Below, one piece after another: positions 1-8,797 of a stretch of DNA of 64,000 nt; within the stretch, counting starts at the first letter, position 1, and the number at the start of each line of letters is the position of its first letter. The DNA lies in the NCBI RefSeq assembly GCF_005405205.1, contig NZ_BJDP01000004.1, forward strand, positions 124,001 through 188,000. Direction: 5' to 3'. The position numbers were made by a program, and so were the translations under genes. The notes beneath the pieces were generated by a model. It was not told the DNA's origin. It did not search any database and saw only the letters and a program-made list of their open reading frames with translations. The stretch comes from Enterococcus pingfangensis. Its GTDB lineage: Bacteria > Bacillota > Bacilli > Lactobacillales > Enterococcaceae.

Positions 1-2
1 AG

Positions 3-92
3 GGAATGCCTGGAAAAGTGACAAAAAAATTACTGAATGCGTATCATGAAGCCATAAAGTTAACGGTTCAGACGCATCGCAATGAAAAATAA
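3..92 (+). CDS. 3' end of an unidentified gene (truncated by window edge)
   Basis: An open frame enters from the left edge and runs 29 codons to a TAA at 90-92. The visible tail is hydrophilic and Lys/Thr-rich and shows no motif I can name. In streptococci the gene before ccrZ belongs to an EcsAB/PptAB-type ABC exporter, so this could be the end of such a gene, but that rests on neighbourhood alone. A promoter starts just downstream, so the next gene need not depend on this one. Confidence 0.45.
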   Translation, partial: GMPGKVTKKLLNAYHEAIKLTVQTHRNEK

Positions 93-114
93 TCAAAGAA
101 GAACATACATGCTC

Positions 115-143
115 TTGACTCAGACCTCTTCCGCGACTAAAAT
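115..143 (+). promoter_or_regulatory. Sigma-A-type promoter for ccrZ
   Basis: TTGACT (115-120) and TAAAAT (138-143) are separated by 17 bases, a near-consensus vegetative promoter. It lies about 40 bases before the ccrZ start and after the stop of the preceding frame. Confidence 0.7.
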
Positions 144-181
144 AGTAAATACGTTTAAAATGCTAGGGGAGGGCCTTGGGA

Positions 182-964
182 ATGGAATTTCAGTTGGATA
201 GTGACTGGCGCGTACAGCCAATCAAAGGCGATACGGGAAAAACGTATATCGGTTACCGTGACGAAGATCGCGTCTTCATTAAACGAAATACCACCCCGAT
301 GTTGGCGGCTTTATCTCGTGAAGGCATTGCACCAAAACTTGTTTGGATCAAACGGACAGGAAATGGCGACACATTGACCGCGCAAGAATGGTTAGATGGT
401 CGGATTCTTGAACCGGAAGAAATCTCGCGCCGCAACGATGTAGTCGATGTGCTGTATCACTTGCATCACTCGCCTTCATTGAAAGTGATGTTAAAAAAAA
501 TGGGTGGACGTCAAGTCTCACCGCAACAGCTCTTGGCTGATTATGAAGCAAATTTACCGACGATGATCGAGCAAAACGCTTTTATTGAATTGGTCTATGA
601 TTATTTAAAAAAGAACGTTCCAACGTATGCTAAGAAAAATTATACTGTGGTACATGGCGACGTGAATCATCGAAATTGGTTAGTATCTTCTAATTATTTA
701 TATTTAGTTGATTGGGATTCGGTGATGTTTGCGGATCCGGCGTTAGATATCGGAACGATTTTAGGAAGTTATGTCCCGCTGTCTAGTTGGAGTAAATGGC
801 TGGTCCGTTATGGCATTCGCCCAACCGATGAAAACATGGAGCGGATCTATTGGTACGGCTTGATGAGTCTGCTGCTGGAAATTGCCCGCCAATACAAACG
901 GGATGAATTGCATCATATGAATCAAGTGATTTTACAATTAAAACGAATTTTTGCCGGAAGCTGA
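182..964 (+). CDS. ccrZ: CcrZ-like cell-cycle regulator, choline-kinase/APH-fold phosphotransferase
   Basis: A 260-residue protein of the aminoglycoside/choline kinase fold. The kinase signature is clear: a Brenner-type HGDVNHRNW catalytic loop (about residues 158-166) followed by VDWDSV for metal binding. In Streptococcus pneumoniae the homologue beside trmB is CcrZ, which works with FtsZ to time DNA replication. The B. subtilis relative is YtmP. I chose ATG at 182 over the upstream TTG at 176 because AGGGGAGGG (165-173) sits 9 bases before the ATG and overlaps too closely with the TTG. Its position directly before trmB matches the streptococcal order. Function is by family and synteny. Confidence 0.8.
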   Translation: MEFQLDSDWRVQPIKGDTGKTYIGYRDEDRVFIKRNTTPMLAALSREGIAPKLVWIKRTGNGDTLTAQEWLDGRILEPEEISRRNDVVDVLYHLHHSPSLKVMLKKMGGRQVSPQQLLADYEANLPTMIEQNAFIELVYDYLKKNVPTYAKKNYTVVHGDVNHRNWLVSSNYLYLVDWDSVMFADPALDIGTILGSYVPLSSWSKWLVRYGIRPTDENMERIYWYGLMSLLLEIARQYKRDELHHMNQVILQLKRIFAGS

Positions 965-986
965 ACGTTTTGTTCGGCTTCTAGTT
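956..986 (+). terminator. Weak hairpin after ccrZ
   Basis: An 11-bp stem with two G-U type pairs (GGAAGCTGAAC against GTTCGGCTTCT) overlaps the ccrZ stop codon. It is followed only by a short AGTTTTG tract. It may attenuate rather than fully end transcription, leaving some read-through to trmB. Confidence 0.4.
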
Positions 987-1074
987 TTGTCAGGCAACAG
1001 GTTCGTTCTGCGTTTCAAAAAGTTCAAACTGAAATACATAGGAAAAATAGAAAAAGGATTTTGGGAGGAAAATA

Positions 1075-1725
1075 ATGCGAGTTAGAAATCGTCCAGGTGC
1101 GGCAGAAATGTTAGCAGCTCGGCCCGAATATGTCGTACAAGAACCGGATGCGTGGAAAGGCCGCTGGTCTGAGCGTTTTGGAAATGATCATCCGATCCAC
1201 ATTGAAATTGGGATGGGGAAAGGCCAATTTATTATTGGGATGGCTGCGGCTCATCCAGAGATCAATTATATCGGCATAGAAATGCAAGTCAGCGTGATCT
1301 CGATCGCTTTAGATAAATTAGTTGAAGCTGAATTACCTAATTTACAATTATTGCATGTGGACGGTTCTGAGCTGACAAATTATTTTGCCGATAGTGAAGT
1401 CGACCAGATTTATTTGAATTTTTCTGATCCGTGGCCTAAGAAAAAGCATGAAAAACGCCGTTTGACGTCACCTAGTTTTTTAGCAGTAGATGAAGAAATC
1501 TTGCGACCTGCTGGAGAGATCCATTTTAAAACGGATAACCAAGGATTGTTTGAATATTCATTGAGTAGTTTTTCAAAGTACGGCATGACCCTGGAACAAA
1601 TATGGTTAGACTTGCATAAAAGTTCGTATGAAGGGAATATTATGACTGAGTACGAAGAAAAATTTTCAAATAAAGGACAGCGGATCTATCGAGTAGAAGC
1701 CCGCTTTCAAGATAAAACAAAATAG
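1075..1725 (+). CDS. trmB: tRNA (guanine-N7-)-methyltransferase
   Basis: TrmB methylates G46 of the tRNA variable loop to m7G using S-adenosylmethionine. The 216-residue length is normal for the family. The SAM-binding region shows EIGMGKGQF and the acidic YIGIEMQ end of beta-2. The family signature [15 protein letters not shown] is intact and carries the active-site Asp. The start ATG has GGGAGG 6 bases upstream. It forms a conserved pair with ccrZ and is closed by a strong terminator. Confidence 0.95.
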   Translation: MRVRNRPGAAEMLAARPEYVVQEPDAWKGRWSERFGNDHPIHIEIGMGKGQFIIGMAAAHPEINYIGIEMQVSVISIALDKLVEAELPNLQLLHVDGSELTNYFADSEVDQIYLNFSDPWPKKKHEKRRLTSPSFLAVDEEILRPAGEIHFKTDNQGLFEYSLSSFSKYGMTLEQIWLDLHKSSYEGNIMTEYEEKFSNKGQRIYRVEARFQDKTK

Positions 1726-1738
1726 AAAAAGTTGAAAT

Positions 1739-1768
1739 ATGAGCCGAATTTTCGGTTCATCTTTTTTT
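1739..1768 (+). terminator. Intrinsic terminator of ccrZ-trmB
   Basis: A 10-bp stem (ATGAGCCGAA against TTCGGTTCAT, one wobble pair) is followed by C and seven T residues. It separates trmB from the competence operon. Confidence 0.85.
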
Positions 1769-1809
1769 GTCTGCAGTTTTTTTGCGTATCTTATTCATGA
1801 GGTGAGGAA

Positions 1810-2730
1810 ATGGAGATCGAACAACTTTCAGATGAACTGATTCAGCATGGTTTTGAGCGACAAATGCAAGATCTGTACTTGCTGCCCCAAAGAGAAAAGT
1901 ATCGCTGTTTTTTTCGCCGCGGCCCATTTTATGATCATAAGAATCTATCTTTTATTAATAATGAATTATGCACAAGCACCGCTTTGCAGCTGATCAATCG
2001 TTTCAAATATTTAGGTCAAATGGATGTCAGTGAAAAACGCAAAGTTCAGCTGGGTGCGATCTCTTACCCCTTAGCACATGGGAAGCAGCGTTTGCGTTTG
2101 TCGGCTGTTGGGGATTATTTGCAACAAGAAAGCTTAGTCATTCGCTTTTTGCATCAATTCGGCAGCAGTCCGGAAGTCTATCATTTGCCGGAACAAATCA
2201 ATCTGCTCCAAGAATATACGAAAAAACGCGGTCTTTATTTGTTTTGCGGTCCTGTGGGTTCAGGAAAAACCACGTTGATGTATAAGCTGGCACGAAAAAA
2301 TAAAGGCCAAGTCATTACGATTGAAGATCCTGTAGAAATCGAAGAACCCGATTTTTTACAGCTGCAAGTAAATGAAAAGATCCACCAAAGCTATGATGAA
2401 CTGATCAAGCTGTCATTGCGGCATCATCCAGACATTTTGATCATTGGCGAAATCCGCGATCAGAAAACTATCCAAGGGGCGATTCGAGCGGCTCTAACGG
2501 GCCACTGTGTCTACGCCACACTGCATGCGGCTAGTTTGGAATCTGCTCACGCTAGGATCTTTGAGCTAGGCGGAGAAGCTTCTTTATTAAAAGAGTGTTT
2601 ACGAGGGATCGTTTATCAAGAATTATTAGCAGTAAATAAAACAGTGGGTCTATTAACAAGCTATCGTTTTTATCAAGAAAAATTGTATTTTACTTGGGAA
2701 GAAGGGCTGCAGTGTGTGGAACAAAAATAA
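1810..2730 (+). CDS. comGA: ComGA, competence pseudopilus assembly ATPase
   Basis: A type II/IV secretion family ATPase that powers assembly of the transformation pseudopilus at the cytoplasmic face. It is 306 residues and lacks the longer N-terminal part of type II GspE proteins, as usual for ComGA. Walker A is GPVGSGKTT (about residues 145-153), followed by an Asp box (TIEDPVE), Walker B (ILIIGEIRD) and a His box region (HCVYATLHA). GGTGAGG precedes the ATG. It starts the comG operon; comGB overlaps its 3' end. No ComX/SigH box is obvious in the short upstream region. Confidence 0.93.
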   Translation: MEIEQLSDELIQHGFERQMQDLYLLPQREKYRCFFRRGPFYDHKNLSFINNELCTSTALQLINRFKYLGQMDVSEKRKVQLGAISYPLAHGKQRLRLSAVGDYLQQESLVIRFLHQFGSSPEVYHLPEQINLLQEYTKKRGLYLFCGPVGSGKTTLMYKLARKNKGQVITIEDPVEIEEPDFLQLQVNEKIHQSYDELIKLSLRHHPDILIIGEIRDQKTIQGAIRAALTGHCVYATLHAASLESAHARIFELGGEASLLKECLRGIVYQELLAVNKTVGLLTSYRFYQEKLYFTWEEGLQCVEQK

Positions 2731-3727
2731 ATTGACGAAAAAACAACGCATTGATTTTGTTCAGCTGCTGGGAGATTTATTGGTAAACGGCTTTAGTTTG
2801 CAGCAAGCGTTCGCTTTTTTTGTTAATGCGAACCTTTTTCCATCAGTGATTTTGGCAGAGCTGCAACAAGACCTTCAGCATGGGAAAAGTCTAGCGCAGA
2901 GTTTTGTTCAATTGCAGTATTCAAATGATCAAATTTTACAGATCGAATTAGCTGAATCTCATGGCGATCTTGCTGACACATTATTAGGGATTGCCAAACA
3001 AATGCGGTTAGTCCAACGCCAGCAAGAAAATTTTCTTAAGGCGGTCTCGTACCCGTTGCTGTTATTTATTTTCTTGATCACGATTTTGTTGGGAATGCGC
3101 TTTTTCTTGTTGCCGCAATTGATCGCCAGCGGCATGATCCGTGCTGAATCTTTTTCAGTCCAGCTGATAAAAGGCATACCTGTGATCGGACTGGGGATAC
3201 TTATTGTCTTATTTATTTTAGTGTTGTGTTGGCGAATCTGGGGAAACAGGCGAAACTATCTTACGCGGTTCAGTCTGCTGACTAGAATTCCTGGTGTCGG
3301 TACTTTGTTCAGCAATTATTACTCAGCGTACTTTGCTCTGGAATGGGGCAAGCTTTTTCAGCAAGGATTGGAGTTGCACCAGATTATCGAATGTTTGCTA
3401 GTAATCGAGGGGAAATCTTTGATGCAGGAATTAGCCGCTGATTTGAAAACTCGCTTGTCCCAAGGAAGCACGTTAGCGAAAGAATTAAAACGTTACCCTT
3501 TTTTAACGAAAGAATTCAGCCGAATCGTCTTCCAAGGAGAAGCCCGAGGGAATTTAGGCAAAGAGCTGCTAACTTATAGTCAATTAGTTTGGCATCGTTT
3601 TTTTAATCAATTGGAATTTTTATGTTCATGGATACAGCCGTTGGTCTTTTTATTTGTGGCGCTTTTAATTGTGAGTTTGTATTTAACGATGCTCCTGCCA
3701 TTGACAGATTTGGAGAGGATTTTATGA
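2714..3727 (+). CDS. comGB: ComGB, pseudopilus assembly membrane protein
   Basis: A GspF/PilC-family polytopic protein, 337 residues, that forms the inner-membrane platform for the competence pseudopilus. Two cytoplasmic GspF-like helical domains flank hydrophobic segments (around residues 112-135 and 150-172), and a final membrane helix ends near LLPLTDL. The GTG start at 2714 overlaps comGA by 17 bases, which suggests coupled translation. A TTG at 2732 is an alternative start. The stop overlaps the beginning of comGC. Confidence 0.9.
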   Translation: MWNKNKLTKKQRIDFVQLLGDLLVNGFSLQQAFAFFVNANLFPSVILAELQQDLQHGKSLAQSFVQLQYSNDQILQIELAESHGDLADTLLGIAKQMRLVQRQQENFLKAVSYPLLLFIFLITILLGMRFFLLPQLIASGMIRAESFSVQLIKGIPVIGLGILIVLFILVLCWRIWGNRRNYLTRFSLLTRIPGVGTLFSNYYSAYFALEWGKLFQQGLELHQIIECLLVIEGKSLMQELAADLKTRLSQGSTLAKELKRYPFLTKEFSRIVFQGEARGNLGKELLTYSQLVWHRFFNQLEFLCSWIQPLVFLFVALLIVSLYLTMLLPLTDLERIL

Positions 3728-3996
3728 AAAAACAAGCTTCAGGCTTCACGTTGTTAGAGATGATCGTCGTGATTTTCGTCATCAGTTTGTTGTTGTTATT
3801 ATTTGTCCCTAAATTGATCAAGCAAAAAGAAAGTGCCGGCAAACAAAGTGATGTCGCGATTGCTAAAGTAGTTGAAACGCAAATCGAAATTTTTGAATTA
3901 GACCATGGAAAGAAACCTAGCAAAGCTGAATTGATAGATCAAGGTTATGTTAAGGAGAAGCAATATGAAGCCTATGAACGTGTTGAGGAAAAATAA
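3724..3996 (+). CDS. comGC: ComGC, major competence pseudopilin
   Basis: The major pseudopilin, about 90 residues. A short basic leader ends in a class III signal site, SGFTLLEMIVV, with Glu at mature position 5 and a long hydrophobic helix for fibre packing; ComC peptidase would process it. I start it at ATG 3724 because GGAGAGGAT (3712-3720) lies just upstream; the open frame extends further 5' inside comGB without a better start. It overlaps comGB by 4 bases and comGD by 32. Confidence 0.92.
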   Translation: MKKQASGFTLLEMIVVIFVISLLLLLFVPKLIKQKESAGKQSDVAIAKVVETQIEIFELDHGKKPSKAELIDQGYVKEKQYEAYERVEEK

Positions 3997-4432
3997 TGCT
4001 GGATTTACGCTGATCGAGTCGTTGATCGTGTTAGCGCTAGTTTGTAGTTTTGTGTTATTACCGACGATCGCGCTTAAAAATTGGCAAGCTAAATTAGAGA
4101 AAGTCTTCTTTTATTATCAATTCGAAAAATCAATTTTGCATTTACAGCAAGTAGCGATTGCCGATCATAAGGGCACACGGATCGATCTTTATAAAAATGC
4201 ACAATTGATCATCTTTTTTACAAACCATACGGAGTTGCCATGGCGAGAATTGCCAGTTCCGAAAACACTCAAACTAGAAAGTAGTTACGCGGTTTTATTC
4301 AAAGCTGGAACTGGCAATATTTCTACGACACAGCCTGGAACGGGCAGTATCCCCAAAATCGTTTTTTCAGATGCAGGAGAAATAGTTACTTATCAATTTC
4401 AGCTGGGAAGTGGTCGCTTTGAAAGGAAATAA
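3965..4432 (+). CDS. comGD: ComGD, minor competence pseudopilin
   Basis: A minor pseudopilin of 155 residues with a type IV prepilin motif, AGFTLIESLIVLAL, after a basic N-terminus. It is part of the initiation tip of the transformation pilus. AAGGAG (3952-3957) sits 7 bases before ATG 3965, so the in-frame upstream start at 3947 is unlikely. The gene overlaps both neighbours, as normal for this operon. Confidence 0.88.
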   Translation: MKPMNVLRKNNAGFTLIESLIVLALVCSFVLLPTIALKNWQAKLEKVFFYYQFEKSILHLQQVAIADHKGTRIDLYKNAQLIIFFTNHTELPWRELPVPKTLKLESSYAVLFKAGTGNISTTQPGTGSIPKIVFSDAGEIVTYQFQLGSGRFERK

Positions 4433-4691
4433 AGGCTATATCTTACTAGAAAGTCTGATCAGTCTGATGATTTTATTGATCCTTGTTACTAGTTACATCG
4501 GAGTAACGGCAAAAATGCAACGTGCTAGTCAAGAACGGTTGGCATTATTAACAAACTATCGTGATCTTTATACAGAGGTACGCCGTTGCCGCTTGCATTC
4601 AGTAAACTCAACGAAGCCACAAATTGAAATCTCATTGGAACAAGGAAAGGCTGTGAATCATCAAGGAGGAATCGTAATTGTCAAAAAATAG
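4410..4691 (+). CDS. comGE: ComGE, minor competence pseudopilin
   Basis: A small prepilin-like protein of about 93 residues with motif KGYILLESLISLMIL near the N-terminus. The gene starts within the end of comGD. GTG at 4410 is the longest option, but TTG at 4419 is better spaced from the purine-rich GGGAAG (4405-4410) and gives 90 residues. The assignment rests mainly on operon position; ComGE proteins are poorly conserved. Confidence 0.8.
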   Translation: MVALKGNKGYILLESLISLMILLILVTSYIGVTAKMQRASQERLALLTNYRDLYTEVRRCRLHSVNSTKPQIEISLEQGKAVNHQGGIVIVKK

Positions 4692-5091
4692 CGGCTTTAC
4701 TTTGCTGGAAAGTCTCGTCGCTTTGCTGATGCTTAGCGGCATTTTATTACTGCTTTCAAGTTTGATCCAGCATGCGCATAAACTGGAAGAAAACTTGAGC
4801 AGTTATCAACAGATTGAAGGGGAGATCTTTTTACTTCAATTGGACAATGAAATGGAGAATCTTCAATATGAACAAACAACTTCACGAGAGATCTGGGCGC
4901 AGACTGCTCAAAAGGAACAAGTCATCATTAAAAAATATCAAGATAAATTGATCAAGGAGCAATCCAAAGGCTATCAGCCATTACTGACAGGAGTGAAACA
5001 ATTTGTTTGCCAAGAAAATAATTATGGTGTGGACTTTGTTGTTACCTTTACTGACGGGAAACAAAAAGCGGGAACGTGGATCTTTGAATAG
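4678..5091 (+). CDS. comGF: ComGF, minor competence pseudopilin
   Basis: A prepilin-like protein of 137 residues beginning with a TTG start, with AAGGAGG (4663-4669) 8 bases upstream. It has the prepilin motif SGFTLLESLVALLML and then a soluble domain. It overlaps the end of comGE by 14 bases. The homologue is required for DNA uptake in B. subtilis and streptococci. Confidence 0.85.
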   Translation: MSKNSGFTLLESLVALLMLSGILLLLSSLIQHAHKLEENLSSYQQIEGEIFLLQLDNEMENLQYEQTTSREIWAQTAQKEQVIIKKYQDKLIKEQSKGYQPLLTGVKQFVCQENNYGVDFVVTFTDGKQKAGTWIFE

Positions 5092-5404
5092 CCAAGGCGG
5101 AGTGTTGCTGTCTGTCTTACTGGCTATTTTTTTGTTTAGTTTTATACTTTTGAATCTAACTACAAGTTATCATCAAACAGCTGACTTAGCAGCGCGAACG
5201 GAGCAATTGTATCAAGCAAAAATCGCCAAGGAACTTTTCTTAGCCGATTTTCCTAAATTAAATAAGAAAGAAGGAATCTGGAAGTTTAATCAAGGAGAAT
5301 TAACTTATAGTACAGAGCAGGAACAACTGAAGCTGGTAGTGAAAATTAAAAAGAAAACATATCATTTTTATGAAAAAATTAGCACATCGACCTCAACCGA
5401 TTGA
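5084..5404 (+). CDS. comGG: ComGG, minor competence pseudopilin
   Basis: The last pseudopilin of the operon, about 106 residues. It has a short N-terminus and one hydrophobic segment (VLLSVLLAIFLFSFILL) but a poor prepilin cleavage motif, as is common for ComGG. I start it at TTG 5084, overlapping comGF by 8 bases, because the longer frame upstream is only a shadow of comGF. The product call depends largely on position. Confidence 0.72.
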   Translation: MNSQGGVLLSVLLAIFLFSFILLNLTTSYHQTADLAARTEQLYQAKIAKELFLADFPKLNKKEGIWKFNQGELTYSTEQEQLKLVVKIKKKTYHFYEKISTSTSTD

Positions 5405-5498
5405 TATAACACAGGGAATTAAGCGGATGAAGAAGAATATAGTGTAAAAGATACCTTTATATCGAATTAGGAAAACAATGATAAAAAAAAGAAAGCGA

Positions 5499-5527
5499 TT
5501 GATTAATTGGAATATGTTCGCTAAAAT
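5499..5527 (+). promoter_or_regulatory. Promoter for the YtxK-like methyltransferase and ackA
   Basis: TTGATT (5499-5504), a 17-base spacer and TAAAAT (5522-5527) precede the next gene by about 45 bases. No separate promoter or terminator is obvious before ackA, so the two genes are probably co-transcribed from here. Confidence 0.65.
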
Positions 5528-5570
5528 AGAACAGGTATCGTGAGTGTTATATTAGTTTGAGAGGTGCAAG

Positions 5571-6578
5571 ATGAACCCAGAAAAAATTGAGACAGCTTTT
5601 TCTTTGATGGAAGAAGCGATCATTGCATTGCAGCAATCGCTAGGAACTTCTTTCTTTGACGCTTACATTGAAAATGCGGAGAACTTAGTCGACAATGCGA
5701 AAGTACGCGTGCTTGATCAGCAGCCGGATGCGGCTACTGTCGCAAAAGTAGAAACACTATATCAAGAATTATTAGCGTTAGCTTTAGACAAAGAAGATTG
5801 GCGGAAATTAACGCAATTGATTTTGCTTAAAGGCTCAAAAAATGAAAATTTACAGCCTAATCATCAATTGACGCCAGATAGTATCGGCTTTTTATTTGTC
5901 TTTTTGATCGAACAACTGACGTTGAAAAAAGATCAGCCATTAGAAATTTTAGATATCACTGTCGGAATGGGCAATCTATTGCTGACAGCGTTGATCAATT
6001 TGCAAGCAGCAGGCTATTCAGTCAACGGAATCGGCGTTGATAATGATGAGACCTTACTTGCGATTGCCGCTTCAGACAACTTATTGATGGGCGAAACAGT
6101 GAAATTATTCCATCAAGATAGTTTGCAAGATTTATTGGTAGATCCAGTAGATTATGTGATTGGTGACTTGCCAGTCGGTTATTATCCGAATGATCAGCAA
6201 GCGCAGAAATTTGCGACACATTCTGAAAAAGAACACAGCTATGCCCATCATTTATTGATGGAACAAGCCATGAACTACGTGAAGCCAGCAGGTTTTGGCT
6301 TATTTTTAGTGCCAAGTAATTTCCTTGAGGCAGAGCAAGGCCCATTACTGCAAAAATGGTTGAAAGATGATGTGTTATTACAAGGGATCATCCAATTACC
6401 GGATGAGTTATTTAAATCAGAGCATTCACGAAAAAGTATTTTACTGTTACAAAAACAAGGTGGAACAGCAGAACAAGCGGAAAAAGTTTTACTCGTTCAT
6501 TTGCCTTCGTTGAAGGATCCAACACAAGTAACAGAGTTCTTTAAAAAATTCGAGGACTGGAAGTCTTCTAATTTATAA
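5571..6578 (+). CDS. YtxK-like class I SAM-dependent methyltransferase
   Basis: A 335-residue protein related to N6-adenine DNA methyltransferase catalytic domains. A helical N-terminal segment precedes a SAM fold with ITVGMGNLLLTALI (motif I) and GIGVDND. The catalytic NPPY position reads IGDLPVGYYP, as in the YtxK group, so it may not be a standard DNA methylase. In Bacillus and many lactic acid bacteria this gene sits between comG or tpx and ackA; the substrate is unknown to me. ATG 5571 has GAGAGGTG upstream. Confidence 0.8.
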   Translation: MNPEKIETAFSLMEEAIIALQQSLGTSFFDAYIENAENLVDNAKVRVLDQQPDAATVAKVETLYQELLALALDKEDWRKLTQLILLKGSKNENLQPNHQLTPDSIGFLFVFLIEQLTLKKDQPLEILDITVGMGNLLLTALINLQAAGYSVNGIGVDNDETLLAIAASDNLLMGETVKLFHQDSLQDLLVDPVDYVIGDLPVGYYPNDQQAQKFATHSEKEHSYAHHLLMEQAMNYVKPAGFGLFLVPSNFLEAEQGPLLQKWLKDDVLLQGIIQLPDELFKSEHSRKSILLLQKQGGTAEQAEKVLLVHLPSLKDPTQVTEFFKKFEDWKSSNL

Positions 6579-6625
6579 GCCGCTCTAATGGGCGAAAAGC
6601 AATTTAATTATAGAGGAGAGTTAAC

Positions 6626-7822
6626 ATGTCAAAAACAATTGCAATCAATGCCGGTAGTTCAAGTCTAAAATGGCAACTGTATCAAATGCCTGAAGAATCA
6701 GTCATCGCAAAGGGAATCGTTGAACGAATTGGTTTAAATGACTCAATCTTTACGATCAAATATGGCGACGGACAAAAATTCGAACAAGTTTTGGATATTA
6801 AAGATCATGAAGTGGCAGTTCAAATGTTACTAGATCAATTGATCGACTTAAAAATCATTGCGTCATTTGATGAAATCGCAGGCGTTGGCCACCGGGTAGT
6901 AGCTGGAGGCGAATACTTTAAAGATTCTGTTTTGATCGATGACGATGTCTTAGCAAAAATTGAAGAATTAAGTGAATTTGCGCCGTTGCATAACCCGGCA
7001 AATGCTATGGGAATCAAAGCATTCCGTCATATTTTGCCAAATATCGTCAGCGTGGCTGTTTTTGATACTTCTTTCCATGCGACAATGCCGGCAACGAATT
7101 ATTTATACAGTATTCCAAAAGAATATTACGATAAATTTGCCGCTCGTAAATATGGTTTCCACGGAACAAGCCATCGTTATGTTTCTGAACGTGCCGCAGA
7201 ATTATTAGGCAAACCACTTGAAGAAACAAAAATCATTACTGCCCACATCGGTAATGGCGGTTCAATAACAGCAGTTGAGGGCGGAAAATCTGTTGATACA
7301 TCAATGGGCTTCACACCATTAGCTGGTCTTACAATGGGTACGCGTTCTGGTGATATTGATGCCTCATTGTTGCCCTACTTGATGGAAAAAACAGGTATCA
7401 AAGATATCAATGAAATGATCGATGTATTGAACAAAAAATCAGGCGTCTTAGGCCTGACTGGCATTTCAAGCGACATGCGCGACATCGAAAGCGGTGCAGA
7501 AGAAGGCAATGCAGATGCTATTTTAGCGTTAGATATTTACTGTGATCGTATCCGTAAATATATCGCACAATACATTTCAGTGATGGATGGCGTGGATGCA
7601 ATCGTCTTTACTGCGGGTGTTGGTGAAAACGCAGATCCTGTTCGTCAAATGGTTCTAGAAAGAATGACTTGGTTCGGCATTGAGATTGATAAAGAAATCA
7701 ATCAGAGCGTTCACGGAAAAGAAGCAGAAATTTCAACAGAAAATTCTCGTGTGAAAGTTTATGTGATTCCGACCGATGAAGAAGTAATGATCGCTCGTGA
7801 TGTGGCACGTTTAGGAAAATAG
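6626..7822 (+). CDS. ackA: Acetate kinase
   Basis: Converts acetyl phosphate and ADP to acetate and ATP in the cytosol, the last step of fermentative ATP gain. The 398-residue length is standard. The ASKHA fold is visible from the N-terminal [11 protein letters not shown] phosphate-binding loop, and HGTSHRYVS and HIGNGGS follow, then [17 protein letters not shown] consensus ribosome site (GAGGAGAG) precedes the ATG. This is the housekeeping copy; a second acetate-kinase paralogue (PduW) lies in the pdu operon at 23969-25159. A strong terminator follows. Confidence 0.96.
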   Translation: MSKTIAINAGSSSLKWQLYQMPEESVIAKGIVERIGLNDSIFTIKYGDGQKFEQVLDIKDHEVAVQMLLDQLIDLKIIASFDEIAGVGHRVVAGGEYFKDSVLIDDDVLAKIEELSEFAPLHNPANAMGIKAFRHILPNIVSVAVFDTSFHATMPATNYLYSIPKEYYDKFAARKYGFHGTSHRYVSERAAELLGKPLEETKIITAHIGNGGSITAVEGGKSVDTSMGFTPLAGLTMGTRSGDIDASLLPYLMEKTGIKDINEMIDVLNKKSGVLGLTGISSDMRDIESGAEEGNADAILALDIYCDRIRKYIAQYISVMDGVDAIVFTAGVGENADPVRQMVLERMTWFGIEIDKEINQSVHGKEAEISTENSRVKVYVIPTDEEVMIARDVARLGK

Positions 7823-7828
7823 TCCGTT

Positions 7829-7865
7829 AACCTCTTACCAAATTTTGGTAAGAGGTTTTTCTTTT
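7829..7865 (+). terminator. Intrinsic terminator of ackA
   Basis: A perfect 13-14 bp stem (arms AACCTCTTACCAA and TTGGTAAGAGGTT) is followed by TTTTTCTTTTCT. It marks the end of the core segment before the pdu block. Confidence 0.93.
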
Positions 7866-7880
7866 CTAGAAAAGGAAAAG

Positions 7881-7920
7881 CATAATTTTGTTGTGGAAGA
7901 ACAAAACTATGCTATTTTTT
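7881..7920 (+). promoter_or_regulatory. Inverted repeat upstream of pduU (operator or attenuator)
   Basis: Arms of 12 bases (CATAATTTTGTT at 7881-7892, AACAAAACTATG at 7900-7911) match with one mismatch around a 7-base loop, followed by CTATTTTTTT. It could act as a transcription attenuator in the pduU leader, or as a binding site. Its right arm, GGAAGAACAAAA, resembles GAAAGACAAAA at the pduA promoter, which supports a shared regulator site such as PocR. I found no clear -35/-10 pair for pduU. Confidence 0.45.
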
Positions 7921-7956
7921 TATGTTAAACTTTTTGTGAAAGTGAGAGTGACTTTT

Positions 7957-8307
7957 ATGAATGAAAAAAGAATGATTGAACGTTCTATTCAAGAATATGT
8001 ACCAGGGAAACAAGTTACACTGGCTCACTTGATTCCACATGCTAATCAAGAAGTCTTTGAAAAATTAGGACTTGAACATACAGGTGATGCGATTGGTATT
8101 TTGACAATTACACCAAGTGAAGCATCGATTATTGGCGCTGATATTGCTAAAAAATCTGGAAATGTCTCGATTGGTTTTATGGATCGTTTTAGCGGAGCAG
8201 TAGTCATTATTGGTGAGGTGTCTTCAGTAGAGTTTGCATTAAAACAAGTGACCAATTCATTAGCAACGGTCTTAGATTTTGACGTTGCAGAAATAACTAG
8301 GACTTAG
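7957..8307 (+). CDS. pduU: PduU, circularly permuted BMC shell protein
   Basis: A minor shell hexamer of the propanediol microcompartment; the EutS/PduU type has a permuted BMC fold with a beta-barrel lid over the pore. The 116-residue protein closely follows the family: [16 protein letters not shown] at the N-terminus, [32 protein letters not shown], and a terminal EITRT. ATG 7957 is the natural start by family length; an upstream in-frame TTG adds 23 unrelated residues. It is followed after 2 bases by the EutP/PduV gene. In Salmonella, PduV is reported to associate with PduU. Confidence 0.93.
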   Translation: MNEKRMIERSIQEYVPGKQVTLAHLIPHANQEVFEKLGLEHTGDAIGILTITPSEASIIGADIAKKSGNVSIGFMDRFSGAVVIIGEVSSVEFALKQVTNSLATVLDFDVAEITRT

Positions 8308-8309
8308 CG

Positions 8310-8750
8310 ATGAAGCGAGTCATTTTTATTGGAGAAACAGGATCAGGTAAAACCACACTGATGCAAATTATCAATGAATGGGAGATCAAATACCACAAGA
8401 CTCAACAAGTATATTTCACAGACAATGTGATTGACACACCAGGTGAATTCATGGAGAATCGTTTTTACTATAATGCACTAGTTAGTTCTTCAGTTGGTGC
8501 AGACTGTGTTGCGATTGTTCAGAGCATTACGAGCAAACAAAATTATTTTCCGCCATGTTTTTCTTCTCGATTTACTAAACCAATGATTGGTATTATTACA
8601 AAAACCGATTTAAAACAAAATCAAGCTGAATTTGATTTGGCCAAAAAAAGGTTGGAACTGGCTGGGGTAAAAAAGATATTTCCAGTGTCCATCTATGAAC
8701 AAGAAGGAATTTCTAATTTCAAAAATTTTTTATTAGCAGATAATTTTTGA
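8310..8750 (+). CDS. pduV: PduV/EutP-type small GTPase-like protein
   Basis: A 146-residue P-loop protein of the EutP/PduV family. It shows GETGSGKTT (Walker A, residues 7-15), DTPGEF (switch II-like), and GIITKTDL in place of the NKxD base-recognition motif. In Salmonella, PduV localises to microcompartments through an N-terminal targeting region and is linked to their movement; acetate kinase activity has been reported for EutP. Here the P-loop begins almost at the N-terminus, so the targeting extension is absent or very short. It forms a pair with pduU, and its stop codon overlaps the riboswitch RNA promoter. Confidence 0.85.
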   Translation: MKRVIFIGETGSGKTTLMQIINEWEIKYHKTQQVYFTDNVIDTPGEFMENRFYYNALVSSSVGADCVAIVQSITSKQNYFPPCFSSRFTKPMIGIITKTDLKQNQAEFDLAKKRLELAGVKKIFPVSIYEQEGISNFKNFLLADNF

Positions 8751-8778
8751 CAGCGTATTCAAAATGAGTTATTATAAT
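8747..8778 (+). promoter_or_regulatory. Promoter of the riboswitch RNA antisense to pocR
   Basis: TTGACA (8747-8752) overlaps the pduV stop codon. TATTAT (8770-8775) lies 17 bases on and overlaps TATAAT (8773-8778). The RNA would begin shortly before the riboswitch. Confidence 0.65.
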
Positions 8779-8797
8779 GTGAAGAATTGAATAGAAG

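Noticed and set aside
7888-7956. Upstream TTG start adding 23 residues to PduU
   Set aside because: The extra residues lie in the inverted repeat and leader, and PduU/EutS proteins begin near [10 protein letters not shown].
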